NCBI RefSeq assembly: GCF_003852235.1
Contig: NZ_CP027732.1
Span: 4,216,001-4,280,000 of the forward strand
DNA length: 64,000 nucleotides
DNA from: Pseudomonas sp. R4-35-07
GTDB taxonomy: Bacteria; Pseudomonadota; Gammaproteobacteria; Pseudomonadales; Pseudomonadaceae
Reading direction: 5' to 3'
Shown: positions 56,144 through 64,000 of the stretch, in pieces
Position numbering within the stretch: the stretch's first letter is position 1
Layout: each line of letters starts with the position of its first letter
Notes under the pieces: generated by a model
Seen by the model: the letters and a program-made list of their open reading frames with translations, nothing else
Database searches by the model: none
Told to the model about the DNA's origin: nothing
Translations under genes and position numbers: made by a program

Positions 56144-57487
56144 ATGTCGACCTGTTCCGTTTACCTGTTGCCCTATCGGGCCAACCCCGCCGAGTATTTT
56201 GCGGCGATTCGCCATGCGCCCGGTGCGGTGCTGCTCGACAGCGGCCGACCGACGGCGGAGCGTGGCCGTTATGACCTGCTCAGCGCCTGGCCTGAAGCGA
56301 CCTTGGCGGTTGAGCCTGACGAAAGCGGCGGCGATTTCCTGCAACGTTTGCGCAAAAGCCTGACGCACTTGGGCGAAGCGGCATTGCCCGCTGGCTTGGA
56401 GCTGCCGTTTGCCGGAGGCTTGATCGGCTATCTGAGTTACGATTTCGGCCGACACCTGGAACAGATGCCGCACCTGGCGGTAGACGACTTGCACCTGCCG
56501 GACGCGCGCTTGGGACTGTATGCCTGGGCGCTGATCAGCGATCACGCTGCGCAGTCCAGCCAACTGGTGTTCCACCCCAGCCTTGCAGACAGCGAACGGC
56601 AACGCCTGATCAGCCTGTTCAGCGCCGCCGTCGTCGACACGTCTGCGGCGTTCAAGTTGCAAGGTCCCATGGCACCGGACCTGACGGCCGAGGCCTATCG
56701 GCAGGCCATCGTGCGTATTCAGGACTATATCCAGGCCGGCGATTGCTACCAGGTCAACTTCGCCCAGCGCTTTCGCGCGCCCTGCATCGGTGATCCATGG
56801 TCCGCCTATTGCGCGCTGCGCGAGGCCTGCCCGACGCCGTTTTCCGGGTTCCAGAGCCTGCCGGAAGGTGGCGCGGTGCTGAGCCTGTCGCCGGAACGCT
56901 TCGTCAAGGTCAGCCAGCGCCAGGTCGAAACCCGCCCGATCAAAGGCACCCGCCCTCGTGGCCCGACGCCGCATGAAGACGCTGCGCACGCCGCCGAACT
57001 CTTGGCCAGTCCCAAGGATCGCGCAGAAAACCTGATGATCGTCGACCTGCTGCGCAACGACCTCGGCCGCAGTTGCCGTATCGGCTCGGTAAAAGTACCC
57101 GAGTTGTTCAGCCTGGAAAGCTACCCCAACGTGCACCACCTGGTGAGCAGCGTCACCGGCACATTGGCAGACGATAAAGATGCCCTCGACCTCATCGCCG
57201 GCAGCTTCCCCGGCGGCTCCATCACCGGTGCGCCGAAGATCCGCGCCATGCAGATCATCGACGAACTGGAACCGACCCGCCGCGGTCTGTACTGCGGTTC
57301 GCTGATGTATCTGGACGTGCGCGGCGAAATGGACAGCTCTATCGCCATCCGCAGTTTGCTGGTCAAGGACGCACAGGTGTGCTGCTGGGGCGGCGGCGGG
57401 ATCGTGGCGGACTCGCAGTGGGAGGCGGAGTATCAAGAGTCGCTGACCAAGGTACAGGTGTTGTTACACACGTTGGAAGGCCTCTAA
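56144..57487 (+). CDS. pabB: Aminodeoxychorismate synthase component I
   Basis: 447 residues of the chorismate-binding family. The C-terminal chorismate domain shows RIQDYIQAGDCYQVNFAQRF, RPIKGTRPRG, ENLMIVDLLRNDLGR and GGSITGAPKIRAMQIIDELE. The N-terminal domain is of TrpE/PabB type. It makes 4-amino-4-deoxychorismate for folate. The ATG at 56144 has no clear ribosome site; the open frame upstream translates the end of the ATP-grasp gene and is not used. The 4-amino-benzoate lyase is not nearby. Confidence 0.92.
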   Translation: MSTCSVYLLPYRANPAEYFAAIRHAPGAVLLDSGRPTAERGRYDLLSAWPEATLAVEPDESGGDFLQRLRKSLTHLGEAALPAGLELPFAGGLIGYLSYDFGRHLEQMPHLAVDDLHLPDARLGLYAWALISDHAAQSSQLVFHPSLADSERQRLISLFSAAVVDTSAAFKLQGPMAPDLTAEAYRQAIVRIQDYIQAGDCYQVNFAQRFRAPCIGDPWSAYCALREACPTPFSGFQSLPEGGAVLSLSPERFVKVSQRQVETRPIKGTRPRGPTPHEDAAHAAELLASPKDRAENLMIVDLLRNDLGRSCRIGSVKVPELFSLESYPNVHHLVSSVTGTLADDKDALDLIAGSFPGGSITGAPKIRAMQIIDELEPTRRGLYCGSLMYLDVRGEMDSSIAIRSLLVKDAQVCCWGGGGIVADSQWEAEYQESLTKVQVLLHTLEGL

Positions 57488-57686
57488 CACCCAAGCCACT
57501 CCTGCCGCTGAGGGCAGCGACTTCGGCACGAAAAAACCTGAATCAGAACGGTAATGGACCAACAGTGAGCGGCGCGATAGCGTCCGACTTCCGCCGCCCA
57601 ACGGCCGTCTGTGAAGGATCACATATGCCCCTCAATCGTCAGAACTTGTTTCAGGGATTGCACGCTCATCTACTCGGCACTAATAT

Positions 57687-57701
57687 CTCCCAATATGGGA
57701 G
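57687..57701. promoter_or_regulatory. Palindrome over the higB ribosome binding site, candidate HigA operator
   Basis: CTCCC-AATAT-GGGAG, whose right arm is part of the higB Shine-Dalgarno (GGGAGGA). It lies 10 bp before the ATG. Toxin-antitoxin promoters are usually repressed by the antitoxin at such sites. The 200 bp upstream, after pabB, hold no gene. Confidence 0.5.
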
Positions 57702-57710
57702 GAATGAGCG

Positions 57711-58013
57711 ATGCGAATAATCGCCCTCTCAACCTTACGAAGGTTCTGGGAAAGCCACCCGGCTACTGCCGATGCAAAAACGCCCTTGGTCGAGTGGTAT
57801 CGCCATATGGAAAAGACCCTTTACCTAACACCACAGGCACTCAAGGCCGAGCTCAGGACTGCAAGCATCCTCAAAAGCGGCAGGGTTGTATTCAACGTGG
57901 GCGGCAACAAGTACCGGGTGATCATGTTGATCGATTATGAGCGACAGCTTGGCTTCATCCGCTTTGTCGGCACCCACGCGCAGTACGACACAATCAATGC
58001 GGAGACCGTGTAA
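57711..58013 (+). CDS. higB: HigB-type toxin (mRNA interferase)
   Basis: 100 residues of the HigB_toxin family: MRIIALSTLRRFWESHPATA at the start, then VEWYRHMEKTLYLTP, SGRVVFNVGGNKYRVIMLID and FIRFVGTHAQYDTI. These toxins cut mRNA on the ribosome. ATG 57711 follows GGAGGAATGAGCG. The antitoxin overlaps it by one base. The pair sits between pabB and thrH; in P. aeruginosa I recall those two being neighbours, so higBA looks like an insertion into a conserved block. Confidence 0.93.
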   Translation: MRIIALSTLRRFWESHPATADAKTPLVEWYRHMEKTLYLTPQALKAELRTASILKSGRVVFNVGGNKYRVIMLIDYERQLGFIRFVGTHAQYDTINAETV

Positions 58014-58369
58014 TGAACATCAAACCTATTCACTCTCAAGAAGACCTGTCCGCTGCGCTCGCGCGCGTCGAGCAGATTTGGGGAGCGGCCATCGGCAGTG
58101 CCGAAGGTGACGAGCTGGAAATTCTCGCTGTTCTGATCGAGAAGTACGAGGCGGAACACTTTCCGATGCCGCCTTCGGACCCAGTGGAAGCGATCAAATT
58201 CCGCATGGAACAAATGGGCTTGACTGCCCGCGATCTGGAGCCCTTCATTGGGCCCAGCGGGCGAGTTTCAGAAGTGTTGAACGGCAAGCGCAAGCTGAGC
58301 CTGGCGATGATCAAACGCCTGCATGAGGGATTGTGTATCCCATATGAACGGTTACTGGCGGGCATTTAG
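58013..58369 (+). CDS. higA: HigA-type antitoxin
   Basis: 118 residues. The N-terminal part (IHSQEDLSAALARVEQIWGA) is the toxin-binding region of this subfamily. The C-terminal part is a Xre-type helix-turn-helix (DPVEAIKFRMEQMGLTARDL, then GPSGRVSEVLNGKRKLSLAM). It should neutralise HigB and repress the pair. Start ATG overlaps the toxin stop (TAATG), so synthesis of both is coupled. Toxin-first order is normal for hig systems. Confidence 0.93.
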   Translation: MNIKPIHSQEDLSAALARVEQIWGAAIGSAEGDELEILAVLIEKYEAEHFPMPPSDPVEAIKFRMEQMGLTARDLEPFIGPSGRVSEVLNGKRKLSLAMIKRLHEGLCIPYERLLAGI

Positions 58370-58388
58370 GCGCAGCTGGGAGGGCCAT

Positions 58389-58411
58389 GTGGGAGAGGGC
58401 TTGCTCCCGAT
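58389..58411. repeat. Single REP sequence
   Basis: GTGGGAGAGGGCTTGCTCCC with no inverted partner nearby. It follows higA and lies about 25 bp from the convergent thrH end. Confidence 0.75.
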
Positions 58412-58436
58412 GAAGCCATCAACCGCACCAGATAAT

Positions 58437-59054
58437 TTACAGGCTCAACTGTCGGCTGGACGCCTTGATAAACTCCCGCTTCAAATCCTCAAATGTATGC
58501 ACCGCCGGAAACTGCGGAAACTCGCGAATCACATTCTCCGGCGCATGGAACAGAATCCCTCGGTCTGCCTCACCCAGCATGGTGGTGTCGTTATAGGAAT
58601 CCCCCGCCGCAATCACTCGGTAGTACAGCGTCTTGAACGCCAATACCGACTGGCGCTTGGGATCTTTCTGGCGCAGTTGGTAGCTGACCACCCGGTCGTT
58701 TTCATCGGTAATCAGGCGATGACAGAGCAGGGTCGGAAAGCCCAGCTGGCGCATCAGCGGTTGGGAGAATTCGTAGAAGGTGTCGGAGAGGATCACCACC
58801 TGGAAGCGCTCGCGCAGCCAGTTGACGAACTCGATGGCGCCGTCCAGGGGCTTGAGGGTGGCAATCACTTCCTGGATATCGGCAAGCTTGAGCCCGTGCT
58901 CATCGAGGATACGCAGGCGCTGCTGCATCAACACGTCGTAGTCGGGAATGTCACGGGTGGTGGCGCGCAGGGATTGGATACCGGTTTTTTCGGCGAAGGC
59001 GATCCAGATTTCCGGAACCAGTACCCCTTCCAGGTCGAGACAGGCAATTTCCAC
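58437..59054 (-). CDS. thrH: Bifunctional phosphoserine phosphatase/homoserine phosphotransferase ThrH
   Basis: 205 residues of the HAD family: motif I CLDLEGVLVPE at residue 5, motif II VVILSDTFYEF, and motif III-IV with KRQSVLAFK and AAGDSYNDTTML. The active pair is DLEG, with Glu in place of the usual second Asp, as in ThrH. It hydrolyses phosphoserine and can pass the phosphate to homoserine. The start is GTG 59054 with GGAG upstream. It is divergent from cysH. Confidence 0.93.
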   Translation of the reverse strand: MEIACLDLEGVLVPEIWIAFAEKTGIQSLRATTRDIPDYDVLMQQRLRILDEHGLKLADIQEVIATLKPLDGAIEFVNWLRERFQVVILSDTFYEFSQPLMRQLGFPTLLCHRLITDENDRVVSYQLRQKDPKRQSVLAFKTLYYRVIAAGDSYNDTTMLGEADRGILFHAPENVIREFPQFPAVHTFEDLKREFIKASSRQLSL

Positions 59055-59204
59055 AGGACACTCCGTTCGTATTATTCAAGTTGAGCGAGCAAAAGGACTG
59101 CCGAACTCTAGCGACTCAAGCACGCCGCCGCAACGCAGGGTAGATTTTGATACCATCGCCCCCTATAGAGCGCTCAGCGCCACTGACCTGTAGGAACCGT
59201 CCTG

Positions 59205-59945
59205 ATGAACCAAGCCTTCGACGTCGTTGAACTCGCCACGACCTATGCCAACAAGTCCGCTCAGGACATCCTCAAGCTGGCGTTCAGCCAGTTCGGTGAC
59301 GACCTGTGGATTTCCTTCAGCGGCGCCGAGGATGTGGTGCTGGTGGACATGGCCTGGAAGCTGAACAAGAACGTCAAGGTGTTCAGCCTCGACACCGGTC
59401 GCCTGCACCCGGAAACCTACCGGTTCATCGAACAGGTGCGTGAGTTCTACAAGATCGACATCGAACTGATCTCGCCGGACCAGAGCAAGCTGGAACCCTT
59501 CGTCAAGGAGAAGGGCCTGTTCAGCTTCTATAAGGACGGTCATGGCGAGTGCTGTGGCATACGCAAGATCGAACCGCTGCGCCGCAAACTGGCAGGCGTG
59601 CGTGCCTGGGCCACCGGCCAGCGCCGCGACCAGAGCCCGGGCACCCGCAGCCAGGTGGCCGCGCTGGAAATCGATACGGCGTTTTCTACCCCTGAACGTA
59701 CCCTGTACAAGTTCAACCCGCTGGCGCAAATGACCAGCGAGGAGATCTGGGGTTATATCCGCATGCTGGAGCTGCCCTATAACAGCCTGCATGAACGCGG
59801 TTTTATCAGCATCGGCTGCGAGCCTTGCACCCGTCCTGTGCTGCCGAACCAGCATGAGCGCGAAGGTCGCTGGTGGTGGGAGGAAGCCACGCAGAAGGAA
59901 TGCGGGCTGCATGCGGGGAATATCATCAGCAAGACGAAGGCCTGA
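59205..59945 (+). CDS. cysH: Assimilatory adenylyl-sulfate (APS) reductase
   Basis: 246 residues. [16 protein letters not shown] is the nucleotide-binding loop; the [4Fe-4S] ligands are the pair CC in [10 protein letters not shown] and CEPC in [11 protein letters not shown]; the catalytic Cys lies at the end in QKECGLH. The two cysteine pairs mark the iron-sulfur APS type rather than the cluster-free PAPS type. It makes sulfite for cysteine synthesis. AGGAACC precedes the ATG. Sulfur assimilation links it in theme to the cysteine-related operon at 38.6-44.1 kb. Confidence 0.95.
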   Translation: MNQAFDVVELATTYANKSAQDILKLAFSQFGDDLWISFSGAEDVVLVDMAWKLNKNVKVFSLDTGRLHPETYRFIEQVREFYKIDIELISPDQSKLEPFVKEKGLFSFYKDGHGECCGIRKIEPLRRKLAGVRAWATGQRRDQSPGTRSQVAALEIDTAFSTPERTLYKFNPLAQMTSEEIWGYIRMLELPYNSLHERGFISIGCEPCTRPVLPNQHEREGRWWWEEATQKECGLHAGNIISKTKA

Positions 59946-59957
59946 CACAGTTAACCT

Positions 59958-60046
59958 GTGGGAGAGGGCTTGCTCCCGATGGCATAGTGTCAGGCACTGT
60001 ATGGGGTGACTGATCCGGCACTATCGAGGGCAAGCCCCCCTCCCAC
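59958..60046. repeat. REPIN downstream of cysH
   Basis: GTGGGAGAGGGCTTGCTCCC on the left and GAGGGCAAGCCCCCCTCCCAC on the right, with imperfect arms. Confidence 0.82.
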
Positions 60047-60407
60047 ATTTGTTCTGTGTTGGCGATGAAAATGTACACATAGCTGTAACCATCGGTGCCA
60101 TTTATGTGTGCAATCCAGTATGAATCGCACCAAAACGTAACACTTCTTTCCTCTCTATTTTTGCCCTCCTGAGTCTGACCTCTTCCTCATAAAAATAAAT
60201 AGCTGTTCAAACGGTCAATTTATATCGCTTTCAATTCAGCCAGTTATTTCAATCAGCGATAAAAACAAAATTAACCGTAGGTTTGATAGTCCCAAAACTG
60301 GCACGCATGTGGCTTAAGGTGAAATACGCTTTGTATACAATAAATACAAAACCTACATACACTTTGCCATCTGCCGTTCTGCTGCGGATGCGCTGGAGCC
60401 TGCCGGA
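60047..60407 (+). promoter_or_regulatory. AT-rich promoter region of the permease/racemase unit
   Basis: A 360-bp stretch, notably AT-richer than the rest of the window, with no gene. TTGTATACAA, a perfect 10-bp palindrome of GntR/FCD type, lies at 60331-60340, embedded in TTTGTAT/ATACAAA (60330-60350). A possible but imperfect sigma-54 element (TGGCAC, five bases, TGGCT) lies at 60299-60314. TATACAAT could also serve as a -10. Which promoter is used cannot be told. Confidence 0.5.
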
Positions 60408-61937
60408 ATGCGTACAAGCCTCTCCAATGACATCGCGCTGGATCTGCCCTCCTCCGTCCTGAATACCGACGCGGCAAGCCCCGGCCCGTTGGTACTCAGC
60501 TCACGCCTGCACAACAAGGACCTCGCCCCGACCAAGATCGAAGGCCGTCGCTGGGGGCGCTACAGCATCTTTGCGCTGTGGACCAATGACGTACACAACA
60601 TCGCCAATTATTCATTTGCCATCGGCTTGTATGCATTGGGCCTGGGCGGCTGGCAGATCCTGTTGTCCCTGGGGATCGGTGCGGCACTGGTGTACTTTTT
60701 CATGAACTTGTCGGGGTACATGGGCCAGAAGACCGGCGTGCCGTTTCCCGTGATCAGCCGTATCAGCTTCGGTATTCATGGAGCACAGATTCCGGCGTTG
60801 ATCCGCGCCGTGATTGCGATTGCCTGGTTCGGTATTCAGACCTACCTGGCTTCGGTGGTTTTCCGTGTGTTGTTGACGGCCGTTCATCCAGGGTTTGCCG
60901 ACTATGATCACAACGCGATCCTCGGCCTGTCATCGCTCGGCTGGGCTTGCTTCGTGGCGATCTGGCTGGTGCAACTGGTGATCCTGGCCTACGGCATGGA
61001 AATGGTACGTCGCTATGAGGGGTTTGCCGGGCCAGTGATTCTGCTCACCGTGGCCTCGCTGGCCGGCTGGATGTACTTCCAGGCAGGCGGCAACATTGCC
61101 TGGTCGATCCGCGAACCGCTCAGCGGCGGCGAGATGTGGCGCAATATCTTTGCCGGGGGTGCGCTGTGGTTGGCGATCTACGGCACGCTGATCCTTAACT
61201 TCTGCGACTTCGCCCGCTCCTCGCCCTGCCGCAGGACGATCCTGGTGGGTAATTTCTGGGGCCTGCCGGTGAATATCCTGGTGTTCGCCGCCATCACCGT
61301 GCTGCTGTGCGGCGGACAGTTCCAGCTCAATGGCCGGGTAATTGAAAGCCCGACTGAAATCATCGCCGCCATTCCCAATACCTTCTTTCTCGTGCTCGGC
61401 TGCCTGGCCTTCCTGATCGTTACCGTGGCGGTGAATATCATGGCCAACTTCGTCGCACCAGCGTTTGTGCTGAGCAACCTGGCGCCCAAGTACCTGAACT
61501 TCCGCCGCGCGGGCCTGATCAGCGCCACCGTGGCGGTGCTGATCCTGCCGTGGAACCTCTACAACAGCCCGCTGGTGATCGTGTATTTCCTTTCCGGGCT
61601 GGGCGCGCTGCTGGGGCCGTTGTATGGGGTGATCATGGTTGACTACTGGCTGATCCGCAAAAGCCAGGTGGATGTGCCGCAGCTGTATAGCGAAGACGCG
61701 CAGGGCGTTTATTACTACAGCCGGGGCGTGAATCTGCGCGCGGTGGCGGCGTTCGTTCCGGCAGCGGTGATCGCCATCCTGTTGGCATTGTTGCCTGGGT
61801 TTGCCAGCGTCTCGCCGTTCTCCTGGCTGTTTGGCGCCGGTATTGCAGGGTTGCTGTACCTGCTGATCGCCAAGCGCCAGCCGTTCTACGCCGATGTCAG
61901 CGGCGAAAGCATTGCAGTCGATAACGCCAGTCATTAA
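60408..61937 (+). CDS. NCS1 family permease (nucleobase, allantoin or hydantoin type)
   Basis: 509 residues with about twelve membrane helices. NCS1 features include RWGRYSIFALWTNDVHNIAN at about 46, TGVPFPVISRISFGIHGAQI and YNSPLVIVYFLSGLGALLGP plus YGVIMVDYWLIRKSQVDVPQ. The WTND-HN motif is typical of allantoin/hydantoin and purine/cytosine carriers. The next gene, 13 bp away, encodes a hydantoin/allantoin racemase homologue, which points to ureides or hydantoins. Start ATG 60408 is preceded by a weak GGAG. Confidence 0.91.
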   Translation: MRTSLSNDIALDLPSSVLNTDAASPGPLVLSSRLHNKDLAPTKIEGRRWGRYSIFALWTNDVHNIANYSFAIGLYALGLGGWQILLSLGIGAALVYFFMNLSGYMGQKTGVPFPVISRISFGIHGAQIPALIRAVIAIAWFGIQTYLASVVFRVLLTAVHPGFADYDHNAILGLSSLGWACFVAIWLVQLVILAYGMEMVRRYEGFAGPVILLTVASLAGWMYFQAGGNIAWSIREPLSGGEMWRNIFAGGALWLAIYGTLILNFCDFARSSPCRRTILVGNFWGLPVNILVFAAITVLLCGGQFQLNGRVIESPTEIIAAIPNTFFLVLGCLAFLIVTVAVNIMANFVAPAFVLSNLAPKYLNFRRAGLISATVAVLILPWNLYNSPLVIVYFLSGLGALLGPLYGVIMVDYWLIRKSQVDVPQLYSEDAQGVYYYSRGVNLRAVAAFVPAAVIAILLALLPGFASVSPFSWLFGAGIAGLLYLLIAKRQPFYADVSGESIAVDNASH

Positions 61938-61950
61938 ACAAGGAGCTTCC

Positions 61951-62679
61951 ATGCGCATCCTCGTGGTCAACGTCAACACCACCGAATCCATCACACAAAC
62001 CATTGCTCAACAGGCACGCAACGTGGCTTCGCCGGGCACCGAGATTGTCGGGCTCACGCCCTACTTCGGCGCCGAGTCGGTGGAGGGCAACTTTGAAAGC
62101 TACCTGGCCGCCATCGCGGTAATGGATCGCGTAATGGCCTACGACCAGCCATTCGATGCGGTGATCCAGGCCGGCTACGGCGAGCATGGCCGCGAAGGCC
62201 TGCAGGAATTGCTCAACGTGCCGGTGGTGGATATCACCGAGGCCGCAGCCAGCATGGCGATGTTCCTGGGCCACGCCTACTCGGTGGTGACCACCCTGGA
62301 CCGCACAGTGCCGTTGATCGAAGACCGGCTGAAACTCGCCGGCCTGTACCAGCGCTGCGCCTCAGTGCGCGCCAGCGGCATGGCGGTGCTGGAGCTGGAA
62401 GCAGACCCACTGGCCGCCATGCAAGCCATCGTGCGCCAGGCGGAACTGGCCATCCTTGAGGACAAGGCAGAAGTAATCTGCCTGGGATGCGGCGGCATGG
62501 CCGGGCTGGACGAGCAGATTCGCCAGCGCACCGGGGTGCCGGTGGTGGATGGGGTGACGGCGGCGGTGACTATCGCTGAGTCGCTGGTGCGGTTGGGGTT
62601 GTCGACGTCGAAGATCAGGACCTATGCCACGCCGAGGCCGAAGAAAGTCATAGGTTGGCCCGGCAAGTTCGGCCACTGA
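61951..62679 (+). CDS. Asp/Glu/hydantoin racemase family protein (allantoin/hydantoin racemase-like)
   Basis: 242 residues. MRILVVNVNTTESITQTIAQ at the start and the later ICLGCGGMAGLDEQI (Cys180) are typical. Racemases of this family use two cysteines; the first normally lies in a motif like CFGDPG, but here the matching segment is AGYGEHG, with Gly75 at the Cys position. AAGGAG precedes ATG 61951. With only one catalytic Cys the protein may use another base, have a different activity (for example isomerase or decarboxylase) or be weakly active. It is coupled to the NCS1 permease. Confidence 0.85.
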   Translation: MRILVVNVNTTESITQTIAQQARNVASPGTEIVGLTPYFGAESVEGNFESYLAAIAVMDRVMAYDQPFDAVIQAGYGEHGREGLQELLNVPVVDITEAAASMAMFLGHAYSVVTTLDRTVPLIEDRLKLAGLYQRCASVRASGMAVLELEADPLAAMQAIVRQAELAILEDKAEVICLGCGGMAGLDEQIRQRTGVPVVDGVTAAVTIAESLVRLGLSTSKIRTYATPRPKKVIGWPGKFGH

Positions 62680-62688
62680 AGATCAACT

Positions 62689-62775
62689 GTGGGAGGGGGC
62701 TTGCTCCCGATGCGGCGGATCAGCCAATGAATATGTTGGCTGACACACCGCAATCGGGGGCAAGCCCCCTCCCAC
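62689..62775. repeat. REPIN between the racemase and LysR genes
   Basis: GTGGGAGGGGGCTTGCTCCC and the inverse GGGGGCAAGCCCCCTCCCAC, 47 bp apart, between convergent genes. Confidence 0.88.
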
Positions 62776-62789
62776 AGTTGGAATTCTGT

Positions 62790-63719
62790 TTACTTTGCGA
62801 CCGCACTGAATCTGCGGCTCAATTGCTGCTCGACAAACTGCTCGATCACAAAATCCACAAACGCCCGGGTCTTGCCCGGCAGTAGTTTGTGCTCGGCGTA
62901 GTAGATGGAGATATTGCCGTCGTCCACATACCAGTCCGGCAACACCCGCACCACCGCGCCGCTGTCGAGGAACGGCACAGCCATCGGCATGCTGACCAAC
63001 GCAATGCCCAGCCCTTGGGCGCTGGCGCAGCAGGCGGCTTCCGAATCGCTCATGGTCATTGCGGGTTTGAGCACCAGGGGGCTGTGCTCGCGCTCGCGGT
63101 GGGTCAGTTGCCATGAGCGCACCCTGCCGGTTTGCGGTGAGCGGATCAAGATGCCATGGCAGCGCGATAAATCCTCGGGCGTACGCACCGCAGGGCGTTG
63201 CGCCAGGTAAGCCGGTGAAGCCACCAGCACCCGGTGCGCCGGCGTCAACTTGCGCGCCACCACGCCTTGAGGCAGTTCGAAGCCACCGCCAATCGCGGCG
63301 TCAAAGCCCTGGCCGATCAAGTCGACCTGGCGGTTATCGAAATGCCAATCCGGGCTGATAGCCGGGAAACGTCGCATGAACTCACCCAGCAACGGCACCA
63401 CATACCGATTGCCAAATACGGTGCCCATGCTGACCTTCAGCGTACCCACCGGCCGCCCTTCGGCGCTGGCCAGGTTGGCCACGGCGTTTTGAATCGTGGT
63501 GAGGCTGCCGCTGACCTCGTCGAGGAACAGCTTGCCGGCTTCGGTCAAGGTCAGGCGGCGGGTGCTGCGCTGAAACAGCCTGACGCCCAGGCGCGCTTCC
63601 AGCTTGGCCACGCTTTTGCCGACCGCTGCCGGCGTCAGGCTCAGGTGCCGCGCAGCCTCCGCGAAGCTGCCGCCTTCGGCGCTGCGCACAAAGCATTCGA
63701 TACTGCCAAAGCTTTCCAT
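62790..63719 (-). CDS. LysR family transcriptional regulator
   Basis: 309 residues. The N-terminal helix-turn-helix (GSFAEAARHLSLTPAAVGKS, then KLEARLGVRLFQRSTRRLTL) is of the LysR type, and the C-terminal periplasmic-binding-like domain starts near 90 (GTLKVSMGTVFGNRYVVPLL). It is divergent from a short-chain dehydrogenase gene, its likely target. The subfamily with SLTPAAVGKSVAKLE is common near SDR or aldo-keto genes. The inducer is unknown. Confidence 0.92.
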   Translation of the reverse strand: MESFGSIECFVRSAEGGSFAEAARHLSLTPAAVGKSVAKLEARLGVRLFQRSTRRLTLTEAGKLFLDEVSGSLTTIQNAVANLASAEGRPVGTLKVSMGTVFGNRYVVPLLGEFMRRFPAISPDWHFDNRQVDLIGQGFDAAIGGGFELPQGVVARKLTPAHRVLVASPAYLAQRPAVRTPEDLSRCHGILIRSPQTGRVRSWQLTHREREHSPLVLKPAMTMSDSEAACCASAQGLGIALVSMPMAVPFLDSGAVVRVLPDWYVDDGNISIYYAEHKLLPGKTRAFVDFVIEQFVEQQLSRRFSAVAK

Positions 63720-63825
63720 ATCGCCCCACTCTAAACTTTTGGTTTACACAGACTATAGCAATCACGCTCTACCGGTACCGGCGAGGGAGGTCGATACTCG
63801 GCTCATCAACTACTTGGAGATCGAC

Positions 63826-64000
63826 ATGACCCCATCTACCCTCACTGACAAAGTCGCCTTGGTTCAAGGCGGTTCCCGCGGCATCGGCGCAGCCATCGTC
63901 AAGCGCCTCGCCGCGCAAGGCGCCGCCGTTGCCTTTACCTACATCAACTCGGCCGCCAAGGCTGAAGCCTTGCAGAACAGCGTGATCAGCGCAGGCGGCA
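63826..64000 (+). CDS. Short-chain dehydrogenase/reductase, N-terminal part
   Basis: Only the first 58 codons are inside the window. They begin MTPSTLTDKVALVQGGSRGI and contain the NAD(P)-binding loop GGSRGIGAAIV of classical SDRs, then LAAQGAAVAFTYINSAAKAE, which is typical of NADP-preferring members. GGAG lies before ATG 63826. The gene is divergent from the LysR regulator, with about 105 bp between. The catalytic YxxxK lies beyond the edge. Confidence 0.88.
   Translation, partial: MTPSTLTDKVALVQGGSRGIGAAIVKRLAAQGAAVAFTYINSAAKAEALQNSVISAGG

Noticed and set aside
57611..57940. Alternative small gene overlapping higB in another frame
   Set aside because: No ribosome site or motif, and it conflicts with the clear higB.
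60299..60314. Sigma-54 promoter for the NCS1 permease as a separate feature
   Set aside because: The -12 element reads TGGCT instead of TTGCW, so it is mentioned only as a weak possibility within the promoter region.

Overview
The window is chromosomal DNA of a fluorescent Pseudomonas, most likely of the P. fluorescens group. The evidence is a GC-rich coding pattern, a cysteine-free OprF beside sigX, Pseudomonas-style gene orders (rlmL-rmf-pyrD, nasC-cobA-oprF-sigX-cmpX-crfX-cmaX, ppsA-ppsR, prpB-prpC-acnD-prpF-prpD) and many copies of the REP repeat beginning GTGGGAGGGGGCTTGC. I see no tRNA, rRNA, CRISPR array, insertion sequence or prophage. Both edges cut a gene (xdhB at the left, a short-chain dehydrogenase at the right).

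Layout. 1-5.2 kb: purine catabolism (end of xdhB, xdhC, guaD), a GntR/FCD regulator and a BenE-type transporter. 5.2-14 kb: housekeeping (yggL-like, dacB/PBP4, a membrane diguanylate cyclase, rlmL, rmf with a structured leader, pyrD). 14-16.2 kb: a collapsed type III secretion locus with a HilA-like regulator, an IagB-like transglycosylase, an SPOA-domain SctQ remnant and a secretin cut off before its membrane domain. 16.3-27.8 kb: nitrate assimilation (nasS-nasT; nasA plus a PP2C/kinase fusion; nirB-nirD-nasC-cobA). Each of the three transcription units opens with a sigma-54-like promoter, a hairpin with an AACGNC hexaloop and an intrinsic terminator, the layout expected for NasT (ANTAR) antitermination. 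27.8-36.9 kb: the oprF/sigX/cmpX/crfX/cmaX envelope-stress block, an RraA-like protein, a hydrolase and ppsA/ppsR.

36.9-44.1 kb is the most unusual part. A MocR-type regulator is divergent from a five-gene operon: an EamA exporter, one protein fusing a JAMM peptidase, a ubiquitin-like sulfur carrier, an E1 enzyme and a rhodanese, then a cysteine-synthase homologue, a serine acetyltransferase with an extra C-terminal domain and an AlaX tRNA-editing protein. It reads as a self-contained cysteine (or cysteine-like) synthesis and export module using protein-bound thiocarboxylate. The sulfur carrier is embedded inside its own activating enzyme and must be released. An internal Shine-Dalgarno/ATG at the start of the ubiquitin-like domain suggests a second protein product.

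44.2-52.8 kb: the 2-methylcitrate (propionate) cluster with its GntR regulator and operator boxes, and with REPINs inside the operon. 53-56 kb: a retropepsin-like protease, a 7TM inactive transglutaminase and an ATP-grasp ligase. 56-60 kb: pabB, a higBA toxin-antitoxin pair, thrH and cysH. 60-64 kb: an NCS1 permease with an allantoin/hydantoin racemase homologue, then a LysR regulator divergent from an SDR gene.

Sulfur and nitrogen assimilation recur: nitrate to ammonium, purine and hydantoin/allantoin salvage, APS reduction by CysH, and the carrier-protein cysteine module. Gene assignments rest on reading protein motifs and gene order; no database search was run.
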